The notes under the pieces: model-generated
What the model was told of the DNA's origin: nothing
What the model saw: only the letters and a program-made list of their open reading frames with translations
Database searches by the model: none
In this document: positions 34,650-43,373 of the stretch, in pieces
Layout of the letters: each line of letters opens with the position of its first letter
Position numbering within the stretch: the stretch's first letter is position 1
Assembly: GCF_036231945.1 (NCBI RefSeq)
Contig: NZ_CP109599.1
Location: forward strand, 3,566,501 to 3,630,500
Direction of reading: 5' to 3'
DNA: 64,000 nt
DNA from: Streptomyces sp. NBC_01429
GTDB taxonomy: Bacteria; Actinomycetota; Actinomycetes; Streptomycetales; Streptomycetaceae
Position numbers and translations under genes: made by a program

Positions 34650-35600
34650 TCAGCCGTTGTGCCGGATCAGCGACTCGACCAGCCCGGCCCGGGTCGCGGG
34701 GAAGTCCAGCGGCACGATTCCCAGCCCGCGCCACCCGCTCCCCTCGGACCCGTCCAGGAGGGTGTGGACCTGCGGGTTGAGCCGGTCCGAGTTCCAGCGC
34801 GGCGGCAACAGGGCAGCCGTGCTGACGTAGTTGATGTACATCTTGCCGGGTTCCCGCACCGCCTTGCGGAACTGCGCCTCGATCTTGGGGTACTTGGCCC
34901 CGGGCTCCGCCTGGTAGTCGTCCTGGATGTCGAACAGGCCGCCGTCCCCGTACCGCACCCCGGGCAGTCCGCCGTTGTCCGCGAGCAGCACGACCCGGCC
35001 GCGCGCCTCGCCGAGCGTCGGCAGATTGCCGTCGAGCCGGAAGAGGGAGCGCCAGCCCTTGCCGTCCAGGTACGTGTCGAAGATCCGCCGGAACTCGGCA
35101 TCGCTCTCGGTCGAGTACTCCTGCTTGACGCGCATCAGCACGGTCTCGGAGGGGTGGGCCTGGAGGAAGCCGCGGCAGGCGCCGAGGACGTCGTCGAAGT
35201 TGAGGTTCTGGTAATAGGCGGCGTGGTGAATCGTGAACGCGTTCTCGAACGCCCGGCACCGGACGTCCAGGAACCGCACACCGCTGTCGAGTTGCTCGGC
35301 GATGGTGGTGCTCTGGCACGCCACATAGAGCCCGCCCGAGCGCGCCCCGGCGTTGTGTGTGCCGGGGATGGTCAGCCGCTGTACGGGGGTGGAGTCGGCG
35401 AAGCCGCCCATCCAGTCCTGTGTGGCGAAGACCCGCGCCTCGTCGGCGGCGGCGGTGCCGGCCCCGACGCCCACGAGGGCGGCGGCGGAGGCGGCGAGCG
35501 CGCCGGTGAGGAAGCCGCGCCGGGCAAGTCCGCTGCCGAGAGCGGACGTTGAGGCGTAGGTGGGCGTGTGGGTGGGGGTGGCGCGGTGGTACGTGGCCAT
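34650..35600 (-). CDS. Tat-exported phosphatidylinositol-specific phospholipase C-like protein
   Basis: The ~316-residue protein starts at ATG 35600. The N-terminus has a twin-arginine signal (ARRGFLTGALAASAAALVG). The PI-PLC X domain carries the two catalytic His, in TIPGTHNAG and AFTIHHAAY, plus VRFLDVRC. The domain is not followed by a Ca-binding or C-terminal anchor. Bacterial PI-PLCs cleave phosphatidylinositol or GPI anchors. Alternative upstream starts are in poor context. Confidence 0.85.
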   Translation of the reverse strand: MATYHRATPTHTPTYASTSALGSGLARRGFLTGALAASAAALVGVGAGTAAADEARVFATQDWMGGFADSTPVQRLTIPGTHNAGARSGGLYVACQSTTIAEQLDSGVRFLDVRCRAFENAFTIHHAAYYQNLNFDDVLGACRGFLQAHPSETVLMRVKQEYSTESDAEFRRIFDTYLDGKGWRSLFRLDGNLPTLGEARGRVVLLADNGGLPGVRYGDGGLFDIQDDYQAEPGAKYPKIEAQFRKAVREPGKMYINYVSTAALLPPRWNSDRLNPQVHTLLDGSEGSGWRGLGIVPLDFPATRAGLVESLIRHNG

Positions 35601-35926
35601 GTGGGGGACCTCCGTAAGCCGTGAATCGAGATGTCTTATCGAGTGAGCCCTCGGAGTATGACCGGTGCACATCACGCAGGAACAGCCCTTCCGGGAAGCC
35701 GAGTCAACGCGGTGCGGCCCCTGAGGAGCAGATGGCGGGCCCCGACCGGGAGCCGCCCCGGGGGCTGACCCCGGAACCGCCTGGGGGATACCCCCACCCC
35801 GCTTTCTGCTGGTGCTCCCATGGTCCGGCACCCCGGCCCGGAGCAGGATCGAACTCTCACCCGACTCAAGGTCAGCAGACCGCCGGTCACCCCGCGAAGA
35901 GTGAATGAGAGACGGTCGAAACCATC

Positions 35927-38728
35927 ATGTCTGAGGGACTCGCTGAGGGACTTATCGCCCGCACAGGGCACTGGTGTTTCCGGCACCGCTGGCAGGTGCT
36001 GCTGATCTGGGCGGCCGCGGTCGCCGTCGGCGTCCTGAGCGCGGGGCCGGTGTTCGGGTCGCTGTCGAGCGGGAGCGGCCCGTCGTCCATGGAGTCGATC
36101 CAGGCCGGTGCCGTACTCGACAAGGGAAGCGATCGCGGCGGGGTCGTCATCGGTGTCATCGACGGCGTCGACACGGCGGCGCCGGAGGTACGGGAAGACG
36201 TACGGTCCCTCGCGGGCACGCTCAAGCGGGTCGACGGGGTGGCCGCGGTGGTCACCCCGTACGACACGGGCTTGGCTGCGGCCGATACCGCGATGCTGAC
36301 GGCCGAGGACAAGCGCGGTCTGCTCGTACAGGTCACCCTGTCCAAGCTGGACGACGACGCGGAGGCCACCGCGATCGACGCACTCGGCGACACCCTGCAC
36401 GGTTTCGCCGCGACCCTCGCGGACAGCGGCCAGGGCGACGCCCGGGTGACCGTCGGCGGCGAACCGGTCATGGAGAAGCAGTTCACGGAGCAGGCGTCCA
36501 CGGACCTGTCCGGCGCGGAGACGCTGTCGCTGCCGATCACACTGGTGGTGCTGGTGTTCATCTTCGGCGGTGTGATCGCGGCGGGGCTGCCGGTGCTCGG
36601 CGCGGTCGTGTCGATCGCGTTCTCGATGGCGATTCTGCTGCTCATCACCCAGTTCACGTCGATCACTTCGGACGCGGTGACGGTGGTGACACTCCTCGGG
36701 ATGGGCCTGTCCATCGACTACGGGCTGCTGCTCGTCGCCCGCTACCGCGAGGAGCTGGGGGCCGGTTACGCGCCGGAGGAGGCGCTGGGCCGGGCGTGGG
36801 CGACGGCGGGGCGCACCATCGCCTTCAGCGCCCTCACGGTGGCCGCGGCACTGACCGGACTGCTCATGTTCGACATCCCCGAGCTGGCGGCGCTCGGCGC
36901 GGCCGGTGTCGCGATCGCGCTGGCGGCGATGCTGGTGGCGCTGACGCTGACGGCGGCGCTGGTCGGCTTCGCCCGTCACCGGATCAAGCCCGCGCGGCCC
37001 CCGAAGTCCCCGAAGCCCTCGAAGTCCCCGACGTTCTCGCAGTCTTCGCAGTTCCCGAAGCCCTCGCAGTCCTCTCAGCCCTCACAGCGGCACGGCGCGG
37101 TGCCGGCAGCGCCGGTGGACCCCGCCGAGACCGGCTTCTTCGCCGGGCTCGCCCGCCGTGTCCAGCGCCGGCCGCTGACCACCATGCTGGTCACAGGCGT
37201 GGCCCTGGTCGCAGCGAGCCTTCCCGTGCTGTCGATGTCGATGCATCTCAGCGACCCCGGAGCGCGCCCCAGGTCCCTGGAGTCCGTACGGGTCACCGAT
37301 CAGCTCGCCGACCGCTTCGACCTGCCGACGGTCCCGACCCTCACGGTCGTCGCCCGCACCGACGCCGCGGCCCTGGACGACTGGGCGCGGCGCTGGACGG
37401 ACAAGCCAGAAGTCACCCGCGTCTACCCGGCGCAGGAGTCCGGCCCGGGGCTGGCGACCATCGGCATCGACACCACGGGCGACCCCGAGGGCGCCACGGC
37501 ACGGGACCTGGTGCACGAGATCCGCGCCGACCGCCCCGGCGGCGGCGAGTCGTGGGTCACCGGCGACGCCGCGGTCCTCGACGACATACTTCAGCAGATC
37601 GTCGACCGGCTCCCGCTCGCGATCGCGGTCACGCTCTTCGCGATGGTGCTTCTGCTGTTCGCGATGACCGGCTCCGTCGTCGTCCCCCTCACCGCCGTCG
37701 CCATGAACACCCTCTCGCTCGGGGCGACGTTCGGCCTGATGAGCCTGGTCTTCCAGCACGGCTTCCTCTCCGGCCCGCTCGACCTGCTGACCGTCGACGG
37801 CTTCAGCCCGTTCACCGTGGTGTGCGTCTTCGCCTTCGCGTTCGGCCTGTCGATGGACTACGAGGTGTTCCTGCTCGGCCGCATCAAGGAGTACGTGGCC
37901 GAGGGCCTCGAAACCGACGTCGCGGTACGGCGCGGCCTCCAGCACTCGGGCCGGATCATCACCTCGGCCGGGCTGCTGATGGTCATCGTCTTCGCCTGCT
38001 TCGTCACCGGCAGCATGGGCGCGATCCAGCAGCTCGGCCTCGGCCTGGCCACGGCCGTGGCCATCGACGCCACGCTCGTACGGTGTGTGCTCGTGCCCGC
38101 CGTCATGACCCTGCTGGGCCCCGCCAACTGGTGGGCCCCGGCCCCGCTCAAGCGGCTCCACCGCCACATCGGCCTGCACGAGACGGTGCTCCCGGCGACG
38201 GCTCCGGCCGCAGTACCGGCTGCCGTACCGGCTCCGGCACCCGTACGGCAGCCGGAGTGGCAGCCGGAGCCGGTGCGGCGTCCGGAGCCGGTGCGGCGTC
38301 CGGAGCCGGTGCGGCGTCCGGAGCCGGTCCGGACCGAGCCGCCGCGCCGTTCGACCACCCAGCTCCTGACCAAACCGCAGGTGGAGACGGAGACGGCGGT
38401 ACGGACGGAGACGGCGGTACGCACGGAGACGGCGGTACAGGCGGAGACGCCCGTACGAACAGAGACGGCGGAGCAGGCGGACACCGCCGTACAGACCGAA
38501 GCACCAGCGGAGACGCCGGTACGCCGCAAGCGCGCGTCGGTCGCCATCGCCTACCTGTGGTGGTTCCCCCTCGGCCTCTTCGGCGCGCACCACTTCTACC
38601 TGGGGAGGACCGGCCGGGGCGTGCTCTACCTGTGCACGGCCGGCCTCCTGGGACTCGGCTGGCTGGTCGATCCCTTCACACTGCCGGGCCAGGTCCGCAA
38701 GACCAACCTGGACCGCCGGAAAGCCTGA
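35927..38728 (+). CDS. MMPL/RND-family transporter with C-terminal TM2 domain
   Basis: A 933-residue protein. N-terminal TM then a first outside loop; the MMPL core includes LPITLVVLVFIFGGVIAAGL, GLSIDYGLLLVARYREEL (the D-Y motif of the proton relay) and a second half with GLSMDYEVFLLGRIKEYV. A cytoplasmic loop has repeats of PKPSKSPTFSQSSQFPKPSQ. After the 12-TM core, about residue 765, comes a low-complexity linker with RRPEPV and TETAV repeats, then an ~65-residue TM2 domain (YLWWFPLGLFGAHHFYLGRT). MMPL proteins export lipids; TM2 fusion is unusual. Confidence 0.9.
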   Translation: MSEGLAEGLIARTGHWCFRHRWQVLLIWAAAVAVGVLSAGPVFGSLSSGSGPSSMESIQAGAVLDKGSDRGGVVIGVIDGVDTAAPEVREDVRSLAGTLKRVDGVAAVVTPYDTGLAAADTAMLTAEDKRGLLVQVTLSKLDDDAEATAIDALGDTLHGFAATLADSGQGDARVTVGGEPVMEKQFTEQASTDLSGAETLSLPITLVVLVFIFGGVIAAGLPVLGAVVSIAFSMAILLLITQFTSITSDAVTVVTLLGMGLSIDYGLLLVARYREELGAGYAPEEALGRAWATAGRTIAFSALTVAAALTGLLMFDIPELAALGAAGVAIALAAMLVALTLTAALVGFARHRIKPARPPKSPKPSKSPTFSQSSQFPKPSQSSQPSQRHGAVPAAPVDPAETGFFAGLARRVQRRPLTTMLVTGVALVAASLPVLSMSMHLSDPGARPRSLESVRVTDQLADRFDLPTVPTLTVVARTDAAALDDWARRWTDKPEVTRVYPAQESGPGLATIGIDTTGDPEGATARDLVHEIRADRPGGGESWVTGDAAVLDDILQQIVDRLPLAIAVTLFAMVLLLFAMTGSVVVPLTAVAMNTLSLGATFGLMSLVFQHGFLSGPLDLLTVDGFSPFTVVCVFAFAFGLSMDYEVFLLGRIKEYVAEGLETDVAVRRGLQHSGRIITSAGLLMVIVFACFVTGSMGAIQQLGLGLATAVAIDATLVRCVLVPAVMTLLGPANWWAPAPLKRLHRHIGLHETVLPATAPAAVPAAVPAPAPVRQPEWQPEPVRRPEPVRRPEPVRRPEPVRTEPPRRSTTQLLTKPQVETETAVRTETAVRTETAVQAETPVRTETAEQADTAVQTEAPAETPVRRKRASVAIAYLWWFPLGLFGAHHFYLGRTGRGVLYLCTAGLLGLGWLVDPFTLPGQVRKTNLDRRKA

Positions 38729-38762
38729 CGGCGGTGACGGCGGCCCGGGTTCGCGACGAGAC

Positions 38763-38879
38763 ACCCGGGCCCTGTCCAAGCGGCATGGCTTCGTCGCGGT
38801 CGAGTACATCGACGGCTCGCACAACGAGGAGTACGGACCGGACGTCCGCTACACCTGGCAGCCTCGCGCACAGGAGTAG
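38763..38879 (+). pseudogene. C-terminal fragment of a GNAT-like acetyltransferase
   Basis: An open frame to a stop at 38877-38879 reads ALSKRHGFVAVEYIDGSHNE, then EYGPDVRYTWQP. The RHGF-then-Glu/Tyr pattern resembles the last beta-strands of GNAT acetyltransferases. No start or upstream part exists here, so it is a remnant or a chance resemblance. Confidence 0.4.
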
Positions 38880-38922
38880 GAGTACGTGCGGTAACCCCCG
38901 GGACGACCGGCGGTCACGCCGC

Positions 38923-39210
38923 TCAGACCCCGCCCCGGCTGCTGCGCTTGTTGCGCTCGGCGACGCGCGTGCTCAACTGCTCGGCGGTGGGGGACGACGG
39001 TTCGGGGGTACTGGCGTCCGGTTCCGGGTCCGGGTCCGGGTCCGGGTCCGGGTCCGGGTCCGGGTCCGGGGGTACGGACGCGGGCACAGCGGACGCGGGC
39101 GCGGGCGTCGGCGGGATGTCCCGGGGCACGAGGAGCGAGCCGTTCATCCCGAACGTGGCGATCAGCAAGGACAGCCGCTGCCGCGCGTAGCTCCCCTTCA
39201 CGCCGCCCAC
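38923..39210 (-). CDS. Small hypothetical protein with Asp-Pro repeat
   Basis: The 95-residue product starts at GTG 39210. It has a hydrophobic segment (LSLLIATFGMNGSLLVP), an Asp-Pro repeat (PDPDPDPDPDPDPEPD) encoded by a 6-bp GGGTCC-type tandem repeat at about 39019-39070, and a basic tail. It overlaps the end of the next ORF upstream by 13 nt, indicating one transcript. Function unknown. Confidence 0.4.
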   Translation of the reverse strand: MGGVKGSYARQRLSLLIATFGMNGSLLVPRDIPPTPAPASAVPASVPPDPDPDPDPDPDPDPEPDASTPEPSSPTAEQLSTRVAERNKRSSRGGV

Positions 39211-39392
39211 CCCCGCAGCCCACGCGCCACCCGGCAGAGCAACTCCGGCGTCGGCGCGGCGAATTCGCGGGGCACGGAGGCGGGTACCAGGCCCCAGCGG
39301 TCACCGGCCGGCCGTTCGGGCCCCTCGGCCATCGGCAGATCCGCTTGATCGAGGGCGAGTTGTTGTGTCGTAGACAGCGTATTGAGCGTCAT
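39198..39392 (-). CDS. Small hypothetical protein, 64 residues
   Basis: Starts at ATG 39392 with GAGGGG upstream. Reads MTLNTLSTTQQLALDQADLP, then ERPAGDRWGLVPASVPREF and a C-terminal helix LLCRVARGLRGWAA. It is the first of two overlapping small genes, expressed from the divergent promoter region to its right. No homologue recognised. Confidence 0.5.
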   Translation of the reverse strand: MTLNTLSTTQQLALDQADLPMAEGPERPAGDRWGLVPASVPREFAAPTPELLCRVARGLRGWAA

Positions 39393-39423
39393 GCCATCCC
39401 CTCGGACAGAGAGACAGGAAGAA

Positions 39424-39485
39424 CAGGGCTCGCCCCCGGCGCCCTTGGCCGGCGTGACGAGCGTCGGGCACGGGGGCGAGCCCTG
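39424..39485. repeat. 15-bp inverted repeat in the leader of the small ORFs
   Basis: CAGGGCTCGCCCCCG (39424-39438) and its exact complement at 39471-39485 enclose 32 nt. On the minus strand it lies in the presumed 5' leader of the 64-residue ORF and would form a strong hairpin 32 nt before its start. Confidence 0.6.
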
Positions 39486-39602
39486 CCGGGACACTCCCCC
39501 AACAGGCGCAGGGTTGAAGGGAGTTGTGCAGCTCTGGGCATAGCCCTGCCGAGGGATCAGCCCGAAGCGGCGACACCCACGACGCTAGCGCTCGCCGCCA
39601 CT

Positions 39603-39638
39603 CCGTATCAATAGTTTGACTCCTAACGAGTGATACGG
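39603..39638. promoter_or_regulatory. Inverted repeat in an AT-rich divergent promoter
   Basis: CCGTATCA (39603-39610) and TGATACGG (39631-39638) are exact arms with a 20-bp centre that contains TTTGACT, a possible -35. The 39600-39680 stretch is the most AT-rich of this area. It lies between the 64-residue ORF (leftward) and the 65-residue ORF (rightward), so an operator for both is plausible. Confidence 0.5.
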
Positions 39639-39776
39639 GCTTCTTTAGCTAGTGCTACAACGTCGCGCGGATTAGCGTCCCATCAACCGTTGGACACGGC
39701 CTGTGAACGAACAGGCCGACCAGCGGCATCCACCAGGAAGAAGCGCACCTGTGCGCGAGAAAAATAGGAGGACACG

Positions 39777-39974
39777 ATGGGCGTTCAGATGGCCGATACG
39801 CACGAGACTCCGGTATCCGCCCCGGAGGGGTGGCGCGGCGTGCCGTTCCGGCTGCCCGACCTTCCGGACCACATGGCCGAGGCCGACGGCGGCAAGCACG
39901 ACGGAGGCCCGAAGCCCCCGGAGGCGCCGCGTGAGCCCGGCGGCGACCAGGGTGGCAGCGGCGGCTCCAAGTAG
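39777..39974 (+). CDS. Small hydrophilic protein, 65 residues
   Basis: The ATG at 39777 has a perfect AGGAGG 6-7 nt upstream. Reads MGVQMADTHETPVSAPEGWR, GVPFRLPDLPDHMAEADGGK and a Gly/Pro/Lys-rich tail ending GGDQGGSGGSK. No signal peptide or TM span and no Cys. The strong ribosome site argues it is expressed. Peptide precursor or small regulator cannot be told apart. Confidence 0.55.
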   Translation: MGVQMADTHETPVSAPEGWRGVPFRLPDLPDHMAEADGGKHDGGPKPPEAPREPGGDQGGSGGSK

Positions 39975-39994
39975 CTGACCGCTCGGCCGGGCCG

Positions 39995-40785
39995 GTGTCG
40001 GCTCCCCGAGAAAACCGGTTACGGTCCTGGGGAGCCGACAGCCGAGGCGCTCACCCTGCTCAGCAGCCTTCCGCCACACGGATGCGGGAGATACCGTCAG
40101 GCGCACACCGTGTGACCCGGGCCCCGCGATCACCATTCGAGCTGTACGCCTCAAGGAGGAGCGGTGGGGTGGCGATTCACTCAACGGCGAACGGCGGGCA
40201 GTCGCCAACGCCCTCCAACGCGGTGATCACGCAATCGCTTGCGGCCAGTGGGCCTTTGCCCTGCGCCAGTACCAGAAGGCCAACAGCCATGCGGTCAGGG
40301 TCGCCCAGGCCGGGCAAGGCGACCAGGACCAGGCGGTACTGGGCTCAGTTTTCTACAACCTGGCCGAACTCCACGTGAAGACCGGCAACGTCTCGATGGG
40401 CTGGCTGTCCGCGCTCCAAGCCTGCCAGGTGTACGGCCCGCTGGACCCCTCGGCCGCCCGGCCCACCGCCGTAGCCTCCTGCCTCACGGGCGCAAGCACG
40501 CCCCTGGCGGAGGAACGGATCGCCCTGAGCGCCGACGCCAGGTCGCGCTACGTCCTGCTCAGCGCGGGCTTGGTAAGGGAGTTCGGGTCTCAGGCACTGC
40601 GCGTGGACATTGGTGGCGGCGCGCTCGGTGGGATCACCGACGTCTCCGAAGCAGTCGAACGGATCGGCGAAGCAGCCGTGCGCACCTTCCAGGAACTGGT
40701 ACGTCACGGCCACTGCTGCACCGACGCCGACGTCACCCGCACCCGACGGCGCGTCACCCAGGCACGCGCCATCGTCGGCGCCTGA
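39995..40785 (+). pseudogene. Frameshifted TPR-like protein
   Basis: The first part is read in one frame (RMREIPSGAHRVTRAPRSPF then ELYA). The continuation (LKEERWGGDSLNGERRAVAN, then helical repeats such as AIACGQWAFALRQYQKANSH and AVLGSVFYNLAELHVKTGN) is in the next frame. Both joined give a natural sequence ELYALKEERWGGDS with one missing base near 40150. The downstream frame has no start codon until GTG 40375. It looks like a TPR-type helical protein broken by a single-base deletion (or a sequencing error). Confidence 0.5.
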
Positions 40786-41073
40786 CCGCCGATCGCGCCC
40801 TCACCCGACTGAGAGTCGTTTACGGGCGACCCTCCTTGTATCGTCGCTGCTGGTAGCGCTGGCGGCGGGGGTATTTTCGCCTGATACCGGGGCGCCGGCA
40901 GCTGGTGCGGTGCAGTACGGCAGCGGCACGTTCATCGGCTGGATGACGCGCTGCGCCACTGTGCTGACGGCACTCGGACGGCGCAGGCTCGTCACCTCGT
41001 GAGCCCGGACAGCAAACGGACGGCCTCCCCTCTGCGCCAAAGGGAAACCGCCCGCAGCCGCGACATGGCGAAC
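40786..41073. other. Intergenic region without a supported gene
   Basis: Between the frameshifted gene and DUF397 there is only a short open frame without a ribosome site (a hydrophobic stretch LVSSLLVALAAGVFS near 40840-40885). No hairpin or tRNA was seen. Confidence 0.4.
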
Positions 41074-41268
41074 TCACGCCAGGTCGTCGAACTCGCCCTC
41101 CTTGGCGCCGCCCAGGAACGCGCGAAGCTTGGCGCGAGTGGTGCGGATGACGACGTCTGGGTTGTCGCTCTCGCGCATCAGGATCTCGCCTCCCTGCTCG
41201 GCAAGTTCCAGACAGTCGGAGCCTTCAGCATTGGAGGACTTCGAAGACTTACGCCACTGAATTTCCAT
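41074..41268 (-). CDS. DUF397 protein
   Basis: The 64-residue protein reads MEIQWRKSSKSSNAEGSDCL, ELAEQGGEILMRESDNPDVV and ends LRAFLGGAKEGEFDDLA. This is the DUF397 pattern (W-x-KSS-S-x-x-x-x-CVE-like). DUF397 proteins are encoded next to WhiJ-type HTH genes and are thought to bind and antagonise them (known for WhiJ/BldB-type pairs). It follows the HTH gene by 13 nt, same strand. Confidence 0.9.
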   Translation of the reverse strand: MEIQWRKSSKSSNAEGSDCLELAEQGGEILMRESDNPDVVIRTTRAKLRAFLGGAKEGEFDDLA

Positions 41269-41281
41269 GATTATCACGCCT

Positions 41282-42133
41282 TCATACCATTTTTGCGATC
41301 TTGCGAATGAAGTCCCTTGAACTCGTTGGATCAAGAGACTTCTCTTCCGTCCGATCCAGCGCGACCCGCCAGTTTTCAAGACTGGTCTCGGCATCCAGAA
41401 AACCTGATCCGGTCGCGGTGTCCGTCTGGACGGTGTCAAGCTGCGGGACAGCGCCGTAGACGTAGTGTGCCGAACTGCTGGCATACGGGAAACCGCCTGC
41501 CGCGAACGGGATGGCACGGATGGTGACGTTGTCCCGATCCGACTGCTCCAACAAGTTGCCGAGCTGCGCCCGGGCAACCGCCGAACCTCCATACGTCATC
41601 CGCAGCGCAGCCTCATGAATCAAGAACGTGCAGGCAGGCGCGTGCGCCCGATCGAGCACATCACGACGCTTCAGGCGGTGCGACACCTGCCGCCGCTGAC
41701 GTGCCGGGCTCGGCGGGGGAACACTCTCCGAGAACACGGCGCGGACATAGTCCTCCGTCTGAAGCAAACCAGGCATGTACATAATCTGGACCGACCGGAT
41801 GCCCGTGGCGTGATGCTCCAACTCCGCGAGATCGAGCGCATCACTGGTGAGGTCACGACGGTAATCCTCCCACCAGCCGTTTATGCGCTCCGCGGCCATC
41901 GCCGCAAGGGCCTCCACGTACGCGGCATCCGGGCACTCGTAGTGACCTGCCCAGGTGCGTACGCGATCGGCACTCACGCCGAACCGGCCCGACTCGGTGT
42001 TACTCAACGCGGTGCGATCGGCGCCGAGCAACGACGCGGCATGGGTCAGCGACAGGCCGGCGTGCTCCCGGATCTTGCGCAACTCGGAACCCAATCGGCG
42101 CTGCCGTGCCGTGGGCGATTTCCTCGGCGGCAT
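41282..42133 (-). CDS. WhiJ-like XRE-family regulator with DUF5753 domain
   Basis: The 283-residue protein has an N-terminal HTH (LGSELRKIREHAGLSLTHAA, DRTALSNTESGRFGVSADR). The DUF5753 domain follows with IMYMPGLLQTEDYVRAVFSE and ending NWRVALDRTEEKSLDPTSS. The start at ATG 42133 has AGGAGGGG. WhiJ-like proteins repress differentiation in Streptomyces, and relief involves the DUF397 partner. Divergent from the ATPase-like gene. Confidence 0.9.
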   Translation of the reverse strand: MPPRKSPTARQRRLGSELRKIREHAGLSLTHAASLLGADRTALSNTESGRFGVSADRVRTWAGHYECPDAAYVEALAAMAAERINGWWEDYRRDLTSDALDLAELEHHATGIRSVQIMYMPGLLQTEDYVRAVFSESVPPPSPARQRRQVSHRLKRRDVLDRAHAPACTFLIHEAALRMTYGGSAVARAQLGNLLEQSDRDNVTIRAIPFAAGGFPYASSSAHYVYGAVPQLDTVQTDTATGSGFLDAETSLENWRVALDRTEEKSLDPTSSRDFIRKIAKMV

Positions 42134-42212
42134 CGACCCCTCCTTGTGATCACGTATCAACATCACTCAGGCCCTGATGGTATTCCACTCGTCACCTCCA
42201 TGCGCCGATCGA

Positions 42213-42241
42213 GTCACAAGCTTTATACGTTGCGCTATGGT
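42213..42241 (+). promoter_or_regulatory. Candidate promoter for the AbaA-like ATPase gene
   Basis: GTCACA (42213-42218), a 17-bp spacer and TATGGT (42236-42241) resemble HrdB-type boxes (4 of 6 each). It lies in the 246-bp gap between the WhiJ-like and ATPase-like genes, with an AAGCTTTATACG AT-rich core. The leader would be about 130 nt. Confidence 0.45.
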
Positions 42242-42379
42242 CATCCCAGCACCGCGTCGTCCGCCGACGAGACCGAAGTGCAGCCACTCCCGTGCGCCCC
42301 GAACCAGGGCCACAGGCATGGCCATTGCCACGGCGGGCGGACAACGCACCAGCTCAGACCGCAGCGTTGGGAGAACGAC

Positions 42380-42859
42380 ATGACCCCCGTGACCGCCGCC
42401 GCACCCCCCGCACCTCCGCCCCCTCAGCCCGGGGAGACGTACCGGCTGGCACTGCCGAACACGCCAACCGCCCCGCGAATCGCACGTAGTTTCGTCAGTT
42501 CACTGCTGACCATCAGCGAACACGGCGCCCTCGTGGACGACGCACGGATCTGCGTGACCGAAGTCGTCACCAATGCCCACCGCCACACCGGGACGCCGCT
42601 GATCCGCGTGGCCGTGATCGTCGGTGTCAGCCAGGTGACCGTGGCCGTGACCGACGACAGGCCCTGGCTCCTGCCGGTCCCGACGGCCGCCGCCCGCACG
42701 AAATGCGGCGCGGAAGGCGGCGCGGACCAGGCCGAGTTCGAGGATGGACGGGGTATCGCCCTCGTGGCGAACCTCGCGCACGCCTGGGGGACGACCATCT
42801 ACGCCTCCGATCCCACCGGGCGCAAAGCCATCTGGTTCACTCTGGAGTCGCCCGGGTGA
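42380..42859 (+). CDS. AbaA-like anti-sigma-type ATPase (HATPase_c)
   Basis: The 159-residue GHKL-fold protein carries the N-box EVVTNAHRHT and the G-box region DGRGIALVANLAHAWG. It resembles the small SpoIIAB-like proteins found beside WhiJ/DUF397 clusters (AbaA-type). The N-terminus is Pro/Ala-rich. It overlaps the next small ORF by 1 nt (TGATG). Confidence 0.85.
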   Translation: MTPVTAAAPPAPPPPQPGETYRLALPNTPTAPRIARSFVSSLLTISEHGALVDDARICVTEVVTNAHRHTGTPLIRVAVIVGVSQVTVAVTDDRPWLLPVPTAAARTKCGAEGGADQAEFEDGRGIALVANLAHAWGTTIYASDPTGRKAIWFTLESPG

Positions 42860-43074
42860 TGGAGGCCGCGACCTCTCACGCACCGTGGGGATTTGTCGTG
42901 ACGGCGATCAGTGTCGCCGTCGTGGCGGTGGGGGTGCTCTACGCGTCGATACCGGCCGGGAGAGGCACCTCCACACCGGCCGGAACGAAACCCGATGTCA
43001 ACACGGATGCCAACGCGGATGCCCGTGCCGATGCCAAGGCGGACACCGGCACCGGCACCGGCACCGGCACATAA
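42859..43074 (+). CDS. Small membrane protein with repetitive tail
   Basis: The 71-residue ORF starts with the ATG of the TGATG overlap. One TM span (GFVVTAISVAVVAVGVLYAS) and a tail of Asp/Ala repeats (NTDANADARADAKADTGTG) ending in Gly-Thr repeats. Coupled to the ATPase gene, so it may be its membrane partner. The tail DNA is a slippage-prone (ACCGGC)n repeat. Confidence 0.55.
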   Translation: MEAATSHAPWGFVVTAISVAVVAVGVLYASIPAGRGTSTPAGTKPDVNTDANADARADAKADTGTGTGTGT

Positions 43075-43373
43075 GCACGCCCTCAGCGCGCCCGGCGCCG
43101 CTCGGTGAAGTGCGCGTGGAAAGAGTGGGGTAGCGGAATCGCCGCTGGATGATTGGCGTCCGCCGGGGGAGTGCCGAGGGTGGCCTCCAGGTGGTGTGGG
43201 GTGTCGGGGTTGGGGGGCCACGGGATCGTTCGTGTGTTTGGGTGTCCAGTCGATCGTGTGGTCTGTCAGGGAACGTGAGAGCGAGATGGATACGGGCTGC
43301 TAAATGTTGGTTCGTGACGAGATCGCGGGTAGTGGAGGGCGCCGGGTTCGCCCGGTGAGCTTTCCGTCTGCGG
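43075..43373. other. Region holding the TnpB left end and its interrupted N-terminus
   Basis: No separate gene is supported. In frame with TnpB, GTG at 43314 reads VTRSRVVEGAGFAR and then TGA at 43356-43358, followed by AFRLRV just before the GTG at 43374. The left end of the IS605-type element should lie somewhere between 43075 and 43314; terminal hairpins could not be fixed by eye. Confidence 0.5.

Noticed and set aside
38760..38880. Treating the GNAT-like tail as a complete gene
   Set aside because: No start codon or acetyl-CoA motif; only a C-terminal-like fragment.
39777..39974. 65-residue ORF as a lanthipeptide or lasso precursor
   Set aside because: No Cys or recognisable core/leader motif and no modification enzyme next to it.
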